DNA of 41,486 nt from assembly GCA_036490955.1 (NCBI GenBank), contig DASXCX010000193.1, positions 1 to 41,486 on the forward strand, read 5' to 3'. The notes below the pieces were generated by a model. It had not been told where the DNA came from. It saw nothing but the letters and a program-made list of their open reading frames with translations, and did no database searches. The translations under genes were made by a program, and so were the position numbers. Each line of letters begins with the position of its first letter. The first letter of the stretch is position 1. Source of the DNA: CAIKMD01 sp036490955. Its GTDB lineage: Bacteria > Pseudomonadota > Alphaproteobacteria > ATCC43930 > CGMCC-115725. Positions 23,742 to 31,577 of the stretch are shown in pieces.

Positions 23742-24422
23742 ATGCGCTGGTACGATCGCGGCGCCAATTTGGTGCGCCATATCTATGACAAGCGGATCGA
23801 CGGACCGCCGATCCTCGATGCGGCAACATATTTTCCCGACGCGGCGAAGTTCGCCGCGTCCTGGCGCGCGATTCGCGCCGAGGCCGATGCGGTGATGCAG
23901 CATTTCGCGAGCATCCCGCGCTTTCACGACATCATGCCCGAACAAGCCGATATCTCCGCCAACGACGGGCACGATTGGCGGCTGTACGTGCTGAAGGCCT
24001 ATGGCGTGGCGCATCGCCCGCATATGGACGCATGCCCGCGACTCGCCGCCATCCTCGACACGGTGCCCGATGTCCTCTCGGCCTCTCTGTCCTTCATGGA
24101 GAGCGGCAAGCACGTGCCGCCGCATCGCGGTCCGTTTCGCGGCGTCATTCGCTTCTACATGGGCTTGTCGGTGCCGCGGCGCGCCGACGGCGGACCAGCG
24201 GCGCTGCTCAAGATCGACGGCGAGGACTATCGCATCGGCGACGGCGAGTGGCTGCTGTGGGACGATACCTATTGTCACGAGGTGCTCAACGCCGGCGATG
24301 CGATCCGCAGCGTCCTGCTGCTCGATGTCGCGCGCCGCGCCATGCCGATCGATATGCGTCTGCTGTCATCGGCGGTGATTGCCGCGATCGCCACCGGCGT
24401 CCGCTGGCGCGGCCTGGCTTAG
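23742..24422 (+). CDS. Aspartyl/asparaginyl beta-hydroxylase-like (LpxO-type) dioxygenase
   Basis: A 226-residue Fe(II)/2-oxoglutarate dioxygenase of the AspH/LpxO family. The family signatures are seen: His128 in HRGPFRG, His179 in DDTYCHEVLN as iron ligands, and Arg189 in AIRSVLLLD for 2-oxoglutarate. The C-terminal SAVIAAIATGV may be a short membrane-associated helix, as in LpxO, which hydroxylates a secondary acyl chain of lipid A. A peptide substrate is equally possible. Its stop overlaps that of the convergent Na/Pi gene by four bases (24419-24422). Confidence 0.85.
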   Translation: MRWYDRGANLVRHIYDKRIDGPPILDAATYFPDAAKFAASWRAIRAEADAVMQHFASIPRFHDIMPEQADISANDGHDWRLYVLKAYGVAHRPHMDACPRLAAILDTVPDVLSASLSFMESGKHVPPHRGPFRGVIRFYMGLSVPRRADGGPAALLKIDGEDYRIGDGEWLLWDDTYCHEVLNAGDAIRSVLLLDVARRAMPIDMRLLSSAVIAAIATGVRWRGLA

Positions 24423-26083
24423 GAATTCGGCAGGGCTTCGGCCGCGACCAACGGCGCGGCTTGGGCCGCCGTTTGCGGCAGCACTTGCGGCACGAGCATC
24501 GCGCTGTACCGCCGCAGCATCCAGACGATCAGCTCGAAGGCGCTGGTGATCGAATAGAGATGGCGATGATCGGCCGCGGTCAGGCCTTGATCCGCCGCGA
24601 TCGCGCCCCGCCGTAATTGATCGACGACGCTGTCGCGATCGGCCGTGAGGCGGCGCATCAACGCGATATCATCGGCATCGAGGGTACGCACCGCTTCCTC
24701 CGCGGTCAGCAGCAGCGCGCCCAGGCCTTCACGCAAATGATCCGCGAGCTCGCGCAGCACCGACGATTCGAACGGCTGCGCAAGTTGCGTTGCGAGATCG
24801 GCCATCGCTTCGTGGATCGAGAGCATGAGGCTGTTGCGCGCCTGGCGTTCCGAGACCGCTTCGAGGACGCTGCGCTCGGCGCCGGTATCGGCGAGATCGC
24901 TGAGAAAATGCCCGACGCTGCGGCCGAGCGCCTGCGCCGCCGGCAGCAGCGCATCGCCGCGGAGATGGCCCGCTTCTCCGCCAAGGTGATCATCGAGCCC
25001 AACGTAAACCGGCAGCAGCGCGAAGATGCGGGCCTGCTCGCGATCGACCAGGGTCAGCGCGGTTTCCGGATCGTCGACCGCTTGGTCGTAGAGATAACGC
25101 GGCCGCGCAAAGCTTTCCTGCGGCTGCGGCGGCGACCAGCGCTCGAGCAAGGGCTGAAGCGCGTCGCCGAAAAGGAGCTGCGTGGCGACGGCCGCGAGCT
25201 GACAAGCAAGATAGATCAGCGCGATTTGATGGCCCGGAGCCGCGGTCAGCGCCTGAACGCCCGCGGCGAGCAGCGGCACATGCGCGTAGTGCTCGATCAG
25301 GTAGACCGGCAGCAGCATGCCGACGCCGATCAGCTTGACGAGTGCCTGGAACAAAGCGAGTTGGCGCGAAGCGCCGCGAATTTTCGCCGCGACCAAATAG
25401 GTGCCGAGGCCCGACCCGATGCTGGCGCCATAGACCGTGAGCATCGCCTGCTCGAAGCCGATGAGATGCGCCACGATCAGGGCGATAGCGAGCACCGAGA
25501 TCGTCGCCGAGGATTGCGCAATGAACGCCAGCACGGCGCCGCCGATGATCGCGGAGGCGGGCCATTGCGCCATTTCGGTGAAGAATGCGCGCAGCCAGGC
25601 AAAGTTGCGGAACGCTTCGGAGCCGCTGCGGATCAGCTCGATGCCGAGCATCAGGAGTCCGAGCGCCAGCACCGCCGAGACCAGCGGCCGCCAGCGCGTG
25701 GAGCGATCGAGGTTGAGGTAGAAGCAGAAACCAGTGACGCCGACGAGCGCGTAGACGAACAGCTTGATGTCGATCGCCGCCAGGAGCACCAGCGCCGCGG
25801 TGCCGACATTGGCCCAGGCGAGGATCGGCTTGGCGCGTGCAACGGTGATGAGGTCCGCCGAGGCCAGACTCATCAGGATCACGGTGATGGCGTTGGTGCT
25901 TTGCGTCAGCGCGCCCGAAATCGTTCCGATCACGGCGCTGAGAAAATAGGAGTTGGTCGAGCGGGCAACCCAGTGCCGGAGGCTACGCCCGGCAAGCTGG
26001 CTCATATTGGCGCCAAGCCCTTTGACACCGATGAAAAACAGGCCCAGCCCGCCAAGGATGGAAATGGTTGCGTCGAGAAGCAT
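24419..26083 (-). CDS. Na/Pi cotransporter family protein with PhoU-like C-terminus
   Basis: A 554-residue membrane protein of the NptA/YjbB type. The two inverted halves carry the QS motifs SGALTQSTNAITVILM and LAFIAQSSATISVLA. About nine helices fill residues 1-310, and a helical cytoplasmic PhoU-like domain follows (about 370-530). E. coli YjbB exports phosphate, and other members import it with sodium. GGAGG lies four bases before the ATG. The C-terminal segment has an Ala/Pro-rich end. It is transcribed divergently from nothing close: the next gene to the right is on the same strand 136 bases away. Confidence 0.9.
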   Translation of the reverse strand: MLLDATISILGGLGLFFIGVKGLGANMSQLAGRSLRHWVARSTNSYFLSAVIGTISGALTQSTNAITVILMSLASADLITVARAKPILAWANVGTAALVLLAAIDIKLFVYALVGVTGFCFYLNLDRSTRWRPLVSAVLALGLLMLGIELIRSGSEAFRNFAWLRAFFTEMAQWPASAIIGGAVLAFIAQSSATISVLAIALIVAHLIGFEQAMLTVYGASIGSGLGTYLVAAKIRGASRQLALFQALVKLIGVGMLLPVYLIEHYAHVPLLAAGVQALTAAPGHQIALIYLACQLAAVATQLLFGDALQPLLERWSPPQPQESFARPRYLYDQAVDDPETALTLVDREQARIFALLPVYVGLDDHLGGEAGHLRGDALLPAAQALGRSVGHFLSDLADTGAERSVLEAVSERQARNSLMLSIHEAMADLATQLAQPFESSVLRELADHLREGLGALLLTAEEAVRTLDADDIALMRRLTADRDSVVDQLRRGAIAADQGLTAADHRHLYSITSAFELIVWMLRRYSAMLVPQVLPQTAAQAAPLVAAEALPNS

Positions 26084-26219
26084 GAACCTCCGCCGATCGG
26101 GCGGGCATTTGGCGACGACACCGACCCTGATTTCAAGGCAGGTTATTAAACTGAAATGACAGATTTATGTCAGTAACCGCCCGCGTCGAGGGTTGCTCCG
26201 GCGTCGCGGTGGAAAAAAA

Positions 26220-26558
26220 TCAGGCGGCGACCGCCGCGACAGCGGCTTCGCGAGCCGTGCAGATCGGGATGATGGTATCGATACCGGCGGTGTGAAGTAC
26301 CGAGGCAACCTCGGGCAGCGGCGACAGCAGCGCCATTTTGCCGCCACGCGCGGCCATGGTCTTGCCGACGAGCAGCAGCAAACGCATCCCCATCGAGGCG
26401 ACGAAGGGGACACCCGAAAGATCCACCACCAGGGCCTTGCGCGACCCGGCCGTCGCGTTGAATTTCAGCTCGATCGCGCCGGCCCCGGCAACGTCAAGCC
26501 GGCCGCGCAACGCGACCAGTGTCGTGCCACCGGATAGCTCTTCGACAGTCATATCCAT
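26220..26558 (-). CDS. STAS-domain anti-sigma-factor antagonist (RsbV/SpoIIAA-like)
   Basis: A 112-residue single STAS domain. VDLSGVPFVASMGMRLLLL aligns with the SpoIIAA segment around its phosphorylated serine, placing the phosphoacceptor at Ser55; the preceding Asp is Ala here. Such proteins bind an RsbW-type kinase when unphosphorylated and so release a sigma factor or another target. GGGAGG precedes the ATG. It is the last gene of the minus-strand run hybrid kinase, receiver, STAS, with a 35-base gap from the receiver gene. Confidence 0.87.
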   Translation of the reverse strand: MDMTVEELSGGTTLVALRGRLDVAGAGAIELKFNATAGSRKALVVDLSGVPFVASMGMRLLLLVGKTMAARGGKMALLSPLPEVASVLHTAGIDTIIPICTAREAAVAAVAA

Positions 26559-26593
26559 ACCTGCCTCCCTTTGTTACCGATCAGGCTCCTGCG

Positions 26594-26971
26594 CTAGGCG
26601 CCGTCCGTATCGCCGAGCAGCGTCTCGATCTTGCCAAGCAGCCGTGGAAAATCGATCGGCTTGGTGTCGTAATCGTCGCAGCCGGCGGCCATCGCCTTGT
26701 CGCGATCGCCGACCATCGCATGCGCGGTGAGCGCGATCACCGGAATGCCGCGCGTGTTCTCGCCGGCCTTGACCCGCCGCGTCGCTTCCCAGCCGTCGAT
26801 GATCGGCAGATCCATATCCATGAGGATGAGATCGGGCCCTTCGCTCGTCGCCAAATCGACGCCTTGCTGGCCATCGACCGCCATGACCACCTGAAAGCCC
26901 TTGCGCTCCAGGCGGCGCGAAAGCATATCGCGATTCATCTCGTTGTCTTCGACCAGCAGAATCTTCGCCAT
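26594..26971 (-). CDS. Single-domain response regulator
   Basis: A 125-residue stand-alone receiver domain (CheY/DivK type). The acidic pocket is in LLVEDNEMN, the phosphoacceptor is Asp52 in LILMDMDLP, Thr is in IALTAHAM, and the conserved Lys is in DTKPID. There is no output domain. It lies 17 bases after the hybrid kinase and upstream of the STAS gene, so it is probably phosphorylated by, or competes with, the receiver domains of that kinase. Confidence 0.92.
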   Translation of the reverse strand: MAKILLVEDNEMNRDMLSRRLERKGFQVVMAVDGQQGVDLATSEGPDLILMDMDLPIIDGWEATRRVKAGENTRGIPVIALTAHAMVGDRDKAMAAGCDDYDTKPIDFPRLLGKIETLLGDTDGA

Positions 26972-26988
26972 CGCCTGCGATCCTTCGC

Positions 26989-29628
26989 TCAGCCGGCGGC
27001 GGCGGCGCGCGGCGCCGCGCGCGGACGCACCACTTCACGGATCGCCGCCCGGATGTCGACGCCAGTGGTCGCGCCCTTGGCGATCACCTTGCGCGTCGCG
27101 GTTTGCAGCAGATCGAGCTCTTCGGCGCCCAAATCCATCGCCGTGACGACGACGACAGGGATGCCGCTCCACGCTTCATTCTGCTGCATGCGATCGAGGA
27201 ATTCGAAACCATCCATCACCGGCATCATCAGATCGAGCAGGATGATCGACGGCGGTTGATTGACCTCGAGCCAGGCCAGGCCCTCCGCGCCGTTCCCGGC
27301 CTCGCCGACGGTCATGCCGGTGCGCTCGAGCATTTGCCGCGTCAGCGCGCGAATCTCGGGGTCGTCGTCGATCACCAGCACCGAGCCATCGACGGTCTTG
27401 TGGGTGAATTGGCGCAGCATGGCGTTGAGCCGCTGCCAATCGATCGGCTTGGTCAAGAAGCCGGCTGCGCCGAGCGACAAGGCGATGGCGCGATCGTTCA
27501 GCATCGTGATGATGGTGACCGGAATATCGCAGAGCGCCGGGTCGGACTTGATCGCCGAGAGCACCGACCAGCCGTCCATCTGCGGCATCATCACATCGAG
27601 CGTGATCACATCGGGGTCGAATTCGCGCGCCATGGTCAGTGCTTCCGCGCCGCTGCGCGCGTGCAGCACACGATAGCCTTCGCGGCCGAGCATCGCGCCA
27701 ACCGTTTCATGCACGGCTTCGTCGTCGTCGACCACCAGCACCGTGACATCGCCCTCGATGTCGCCCGACATCTTGGGCTTCGTCGCGTGGTCGTCGGCTG
27801 CGGCTGCCGCCGCCTCTTGCGCCGGCAGGGTCAAAGTAAAGGCCGAACCCTTGCCGACCTCGCTCGCCACCGTAACGTCGCCGCCGAGCATGCGGGCGAA
27901 GTGCCGCGTGATCGCGAGACCGAGGCCGGTGCCGCCATATTTGCGCGTGGTCGACGAATCGGCCTGAGCGAAGGCCTGGAAAAGCTTGTCCGTCTGCTCC
28001 GGCGTCATACCGATGCCGGTATCTTTGACCGCGAACTCGACGACGTCGCCGGTGTCGTTGTGCCGGCGTGCCACGGTCAGCGTTATCGTGCCGTTCTTCG
28101 TGAACTTGGTCGCGTTGCTGAGGAGATTGAGCAGGCTCTGCTTCAGCTTGGTGACGTCGGAATCGATGGCGCTGACGTCGCTCGCGCACTCTATCACCAG
28201 CTTGTTGCCGTTCTTTGCCGCGAGTGGGTCGATGATGCCGCGCACCTCGGCGAGCACCGCGGATACCGTCACTTTTTCGATGAAGACCGTCATGCGGCCA
28301 GCCTCGATCTTCGAGAGATCGAGAATGCCGTTGATCAGGTTGAGAAGATGCGTACCGGCATTCTCGATCTTGGCGAGATCGGGCAGATAATCGTCGTGGC
28401 CCTCGTCGCCGGCTTCTTCCTGCAGCATCTGGCTATAGCCGATGATGGCATTGAGCGGCGTGCGCAGCTCATGGCTCATATTGGCGAGGAAGTCCGATTT
28501 GGTACGGCTTGCTGCCTCGGCCGCCTGCTTCGACTCCATCAGCGCGAGCTCCGCTTTCTTGCGCTCGGTGATGTCGGTGAAGATGGCGATAAAGCCGCCG
28601 CCGGGAATCGGATTGCGGTGGATCTCGATGACCGAGCCGTCGGGCCGCACGCGCTCATACGTCACTCTGCGATCGACCGTCGCGAGGCGCTTGCGCACCT
28701 CTTCCTCGACATCGACGTCTTCGCCGAATTCGCCGCGTTGGCCGGTGTAGCGAAGGTACTCGCCGAAGGTGTGCCGGCGATCGAAGAATTCGTCGGGCAG
28801 ATCGAGGAATTCGCGCATGCGCGAATTCCACAGCACCATTTTCTGTTCCTTATCGTACATCGCGACGCCCTGGTGCATATTCTCGAGCGTCGCGCGCAGC
28901 TCGATTTCGGCGCGCTTGCGTTCGGTGATGTCGGTGAAGATCGCGATGAAGCCGCCGCCGGCGATCGGATTGCGGGTGATCTCGATCACGGTGCCGTCGG
29001 GCCGCACGCGCTCATAGGTGAGCTTGCGCCCGAGCGTCGCCAGGCGCTTCTGAACCTCCGCCTCGATATCGACGAGATGGCCGAATTCGCCGCGCGCGCC
29101 GACGTAGCGCAAGTAATCGACGAAGGTGTGCTCGCGATCGAAGAACTCGTCGGGTATCTCGAGCAGCTTGCGCATGCGCTCGTTCCAGATGACGAGCTTG
29201 AGATCGGCGTCGTACATCGCGACGCCTTCGTCCATGTTCTCGAGGGTCGCGCGTAGCGATGCTTCGCGCTCCGCGATCTCGGCCGTTTGCTCGGCAATGA
29301 CCTTCTCGTGACGCTCCCGGCCGCGGACAATGGTGCGGGCAAGGCGGCCGATCTCGTCGGCACGCGCCACCGGCATCTTATTGTTGCCTTCGGGATGGCG
29401 GATCGCCTCGCGAATCTGCGCGATCGGCACGGCTATCGCCCAATAGGACATCGCGGCGATGAAAGCGGCGCCCAGCGCCGCGATCACGAGCGCCCCTTCG
29501 ACCGCCGTCACAAAACTGTCAGACAGCCGGGGCAGCGTCAGCAGCACCGCTATCTCGCCGGCGAGAATGGCAACAAATGCAACCAGCGCAATTTGCTGGC
29601 ACAGACGGCTACGCAAGAAAAGCAGCAT
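26989..29628 (-). CDS. Hybrid sensor histidine kinase with two PAS and two receiver domains
   Basis: 879 residues. Two membrane helices (about 12-32 and 45-68) flank a very short periplasmic loop. A HAMP-like linker (to about 115) is followed by two near-identical PAS domains (125-243 and 244-362), the HisKA domain with His386 in SHELRTPLN, and the HATPase with NLLSNATKFT, DTGIGM and GGTGLGLAI. Receiver 1 (about 628-745, Asp678) and receiver 2 (about 750-868, Asp799) complete it. The tail is Ala/Pro-rich. It heads an operon with the receiver and STAS genes and is divergent from the RsbW-like kinase. The input signal is unknown; the tandem PAS repeats are the likely cytoplasmic sensors. Confidence 0.93.
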   Translation of the reverse strand: MLLFLRSRLCQQIALVAFVAILAGEIAVLLTLPRLSDSFVTAVEGALVIAALGAAFIAAMSYWAIAVPIAQIREAIRHPEGNNKMPVARADEIGRLARTIVRGRERHEKVIAEQTAEIAEREASLRATLENMDEGVAMYDADLKLVIWNERMRKLLEIPDEFFDREHTFVDYLRYVGARGEFGHLVDIEAEVQKRLATLGRKLTYERVRPDGTVIEITRNPIAGGGFIAIFTDITERKRAEIELRATLENMHQGVAMYDKEQKMVLWNSRMREFLDLPDEFFDRRHTFGEYLRYTGQRGEFGEDVDVEEEVRKRLATVDRRVTYERVRPDGSVIEIHRNPIPGGGFIAIFTDITERKKAELALMESKQAAEAASRTKSDFLANMSHELRTPLNAIIGYSQMLQEEAGDEGHDDYLPDLAKIENAGTHLLNLINGILDLSKIEAGRMTVFIEKVTVSAVLAEVRGIIDPLAAKNGNKLVIECASDVSAIDSDVTKLKQSLLNLLSNATKFTKNGTITLTVARRHNDTGDVVEFAVKDTGIGMTPEQTDKLFQAFAQADSSTTRKYGGTGLGLAITRHFARMLGGDVTVASEVGKGSAFTLTLPAQEAAAAAADDHATKPKMSGDIEGDVTVLVVDDDEAVHETVGAMLGREGYRVLHARSGAEALTMAREFDPDVITLDVMMPQMDGWSVLSAIKSDPALCDIPVTIITMLNDRAIALSLGAAGFLTKPIDWQRLNAMLRQFTHKTVDGSVLVIDDDPEIRALTRQMLERTGMTVGEAGNGAEGLAWLEVNQPPSIILLDLMMPVMDGFEFLDRMQQNEAWSGIPVVVVTAMDLGAEELDLLQTATRKVIAKGATTGVDIRAAIREVVRPRAAPRAAAAG
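28543..29256 (-). repeat. Tandem duplication of a PAS-domain coding segment
   Basis: Two adjacent in-frame 357-base units, 28900-29256 and 28543-28899, encode PAS copies that share long blocks (LRATLENM, GVAMYD, YERVRPDG, GGGFIAIFTDITERK). The period is exactly 119 codons. The two copies differ at many codons, so the duplication is not brand new. Confidence 0.85.
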
Positions 29629-29751
29629 GCTTCTAGGCCCCCCTTAGAAGTAGTAAATCACCGCCGCGCCAGTGGCAAGAAAAGGCGCAACGAGCGCCCA
29701 TTTCACGCGCCGCGCTCGACCCTTCGCGGGAAGTGTGATATCGAGCCGGGA

Positions 29752-30216
29752 ATGGCGGACGACCGAACCGGGACCGGCATGGGCGAGGGGCGGCTGAGCC
29801 TGCGCATCGCCAATGATCTTGGGGAGCTGTCGCGGGTCGCCGAGAGAGTCGAAGAATTCTGCGCCAATCTCGGGCTTCAGCCGGGTTATGCCTTCAAGCT
29901 GAACGTTGCCATCGAAGAGCTCCTCACCAACACCATCTCCTACGGCTATGACGATACGGGGCGGCACGAGATCGCCGTCGAGCTCACGCGCGATGGCGAA
30001 ACGATCGTAACCGAGCTCAGCGACGATGCGCAGCCATTCGATCCCTTGAACGCGCCGCCGCCCGACCTCGAATCCCGGATCGAGGACCGGCGCATCGGCG
30101 GACTCGGCGTCCACCTCGTCAAGACGCTGATGGACGATGTGGTTTACGCCTATCGCGGCGGGCGCAACCACATCACGTTGCGCAAGAAGATCGCCGCCGA
30201 CTCAGACGCCGGATAG
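29752..30216 (+). CDS. RsbW-like anti-sigma serine kinase (HATPase_c_2)
   Basis: About 154 residues of a GHKL ATPase. The N box is AIEELLTNTISYGY (Glu55/56, Asn60), the G1 box is around DDAQPFDP (Asp91), and the G2 box is GGLGVHLVKTL (117-127). Proteins of this group phosphorylate STAS antagonists and sequester sigma factors. The start at ATG 29752 is chosen because the domain begins a few residues later; ATG 29779 is an alternative. It overlaps the convergent receiver-phosphatase gene by 15 bases at the 3' end and is divergent from the hybrid kinase. Confidence 0.86.
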   Translation: MADDRTGTGMGEGRLSLRIANDLGELSRVAERVEEFCANLGLQPGYAFKLNVAIEELLTNTISYGYDDTGRHEIAVELTRDGETIVTELSDDAQPFDPLNAPPPDLESRIEDRRIGGLGVHLVKTLMDDVVYAYRGGRNHITLRKKIAADSDAG

Positions 30217-31413
30217 CAGCCGCAGGGCCAGGCCGGTGATGTCGTCGGATTGCGGGCAGGTGGCGGCGAAATCGCGCACCGCCTGCACCGTCTCGCCGAT
30301 GACACGGTCGAGCGGCGCGCCGGCCAGGCCGCGCAACTTCTCTTCCAGCCGCTCCTTGCCGAACATGGTATCGTCGGGCGCTGTCGCCTCGGTGATGCCG
30401 TCGGTATAGAGATAGAGCGCCTCGCCCGGTGCGAGGCGCAGTTCGCCGGTCCGAAATTCGAAAGCCGGATTGACGCCAAGCGCGATGCCTTGCGGTCCCT
30501 CGACAACGCTGACGCCGCGAGGCCCCAGGCGATAGGCCGGATCATGACCGGCATTGCAGAAGGCCACGACGCCGTTGCGCGGATCGACGATGCCGAAGAG
30601 TAGCGTCACGAACATCATCATGTCGTTGTCGTCGGACAGCTCGCGATTGACGCGCGACACGATCAAGCCCGGATCGGCAATGCCCCGCGCATCCTGCAAA
30701 AGCCCGGTCACGCAGCGCAACAGGTTCTTGGTACGCGCCATGAACATCGCCGCGGCGATGCCTTTACCCGAAACATCGCCGATGGCGAACGCAAGTCGGC
30801 CGTCGCCGATCGGGAAGAAATCGTAGAGATCGCCGCCAACTTCTCGCGCCGGCTCCATCATTGCGAAAATCTCGAGCGGCAGCTCGGCGCAAGGGGTCGG
30901 GAAAACGCACGGGACCATGCTCATTTGCAGCTTGCGCGCGGTTTCGAGTTCGTCCTCGATGCGTTTCAGATGGGCGCGCACAGCGTCGCGGAGCGCTTTT
31001 TGCTCCAGGGTCGCGCGGACCCGGGCGCGCAGCAGGGTCGGATTGAAGGGCTTCGGCAAGTAGTCGATCGCGCCCAATTGGATGCAGCGCACGACGCTGT
31101 CCATCTCGTTGAGCGCCGAGATCACGATCACCGGCAGCTCGTGCAATTGGCCGCCGGCCTTCAGGCGCTCCAACACTTGATAGCCGTCGCATTTCGGCAT
31201 CATCACGTCGAGCAGAACGAGGTCGAAAGCGGTCTCGGCGATCAGCGCCAGCGCCTCCTCGCCATCGGCCGCGCTTGCGATGTCGCGATAGCCTTCGCGA
31301 TTGAGCCGCCGCGTGAGGAGGTGCCGATTGTCCTCGACATCGTCGACGACGAGGATGCGTGCGCCGAGGAGGTGGGATGGCGCCCGCGCCCGTGCCTCGC
31401 TCTCTTCTGCCAA
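30202..31413 (-). CDS. Response regulator with PP2C/SpoIIE phosphatase output (RsbU-like)
   Basis: 403 residues. The receiver domain (17-132) has Asp69 in LVLLDVMMP and Lys121 in LPKPFNP. A helical linker (about 135-165) is followed by the PPM phosphatase domain, with metal-binding Asp195 (GGDLYDF), Asp213 (IGDVSGKG), Asp338 (LYTDGITEA) and the terminal SDDIT (390-394). Such proteins dephosphorylate STAS antagonists when their receiver is phosphorylated. The start is TTG 31413 with a strong GGAGGGG four bases upstream. It is convergent with the RsbW-like kinase gene. Confidence 0.92.
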   Translation of the reverse strand: MAEESEARARAPSHLLGARILVVDDVEDNRHLLTRRLNREGYRDIASAADGEEALALIAETAFDLVLLDVMMPKCDGYQVLERLKAGGQLHELPVIVISALNEMDSVVRCIQLGAIDYLPKPFNPTLLRARVRATLEQKALRDAVRAHLKRIEDELETARKLQMSMVPCVFPTPCAELPLEIFAMMEPAREVGGDLYDFFPIGDGRLAFAIGDVSGKGIAAAMFMARTKNLLRCVTGLLQDARGIADPGLIVSRVNRELSDDNDMMMFVTLLFGIVDPRNGVVAFCNAGHDPAYRLGPRGVSVVEGPQGIALGVNPAFEFRTGELRLAPGEALYLYTDGITEATAPDDTMFGKERLEEKLRGLAGAPLDRVIGETVQAVRDFAATCPQSDDITGLALRLLSGV

Positions 31414-31577
31414 TCGCCCCTCCGCCGCCGCGTCGCCCCGCGCGCCCGCGAACTCTAACCGCTTCGCCGCGCCGGCGCCATGCGACGCACCGTTCTATTT
31501 GGCCGACGTGCCGCGCATTGACCGCGTCGCGCTCTTCGCTGCACATTGTGGCTAACGATGAGGATGGGAGGATAAGC

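Noticed and set aside
22235..23767. 510-codon open frame on the minus strand opposite the Rieske gene
   Set aside because: It is the antisense shadow of a gene whose iron and cluster ligands are all in place on the other strand.
24617..26149. 510-codon open frame on the plus strand opposite the Na/Pi cotransporter
   Set aside because: Charged low-complexity antisense reading; the membrane protein on the minus strand has clear QS motifs and a strong ribosome site.
27103..29256. 717-codon open frame on the plus strand opposite the hybrid kinase
   Set aside because: Antisense to His386, HATPase and receiver motifs; repeated segments in it only mirror the PAS duplication.
29644..29703. Hydrophobic minus-strand peptide ending in FLATGAAVIYYF just upstream of the hybrid kinase
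   Set aside because: It looks like a small membrane segment, but the only nearby start is a GTG without a ribosome site, giving 20 residues. The longer frame is antisense to the RsbW-like gene.
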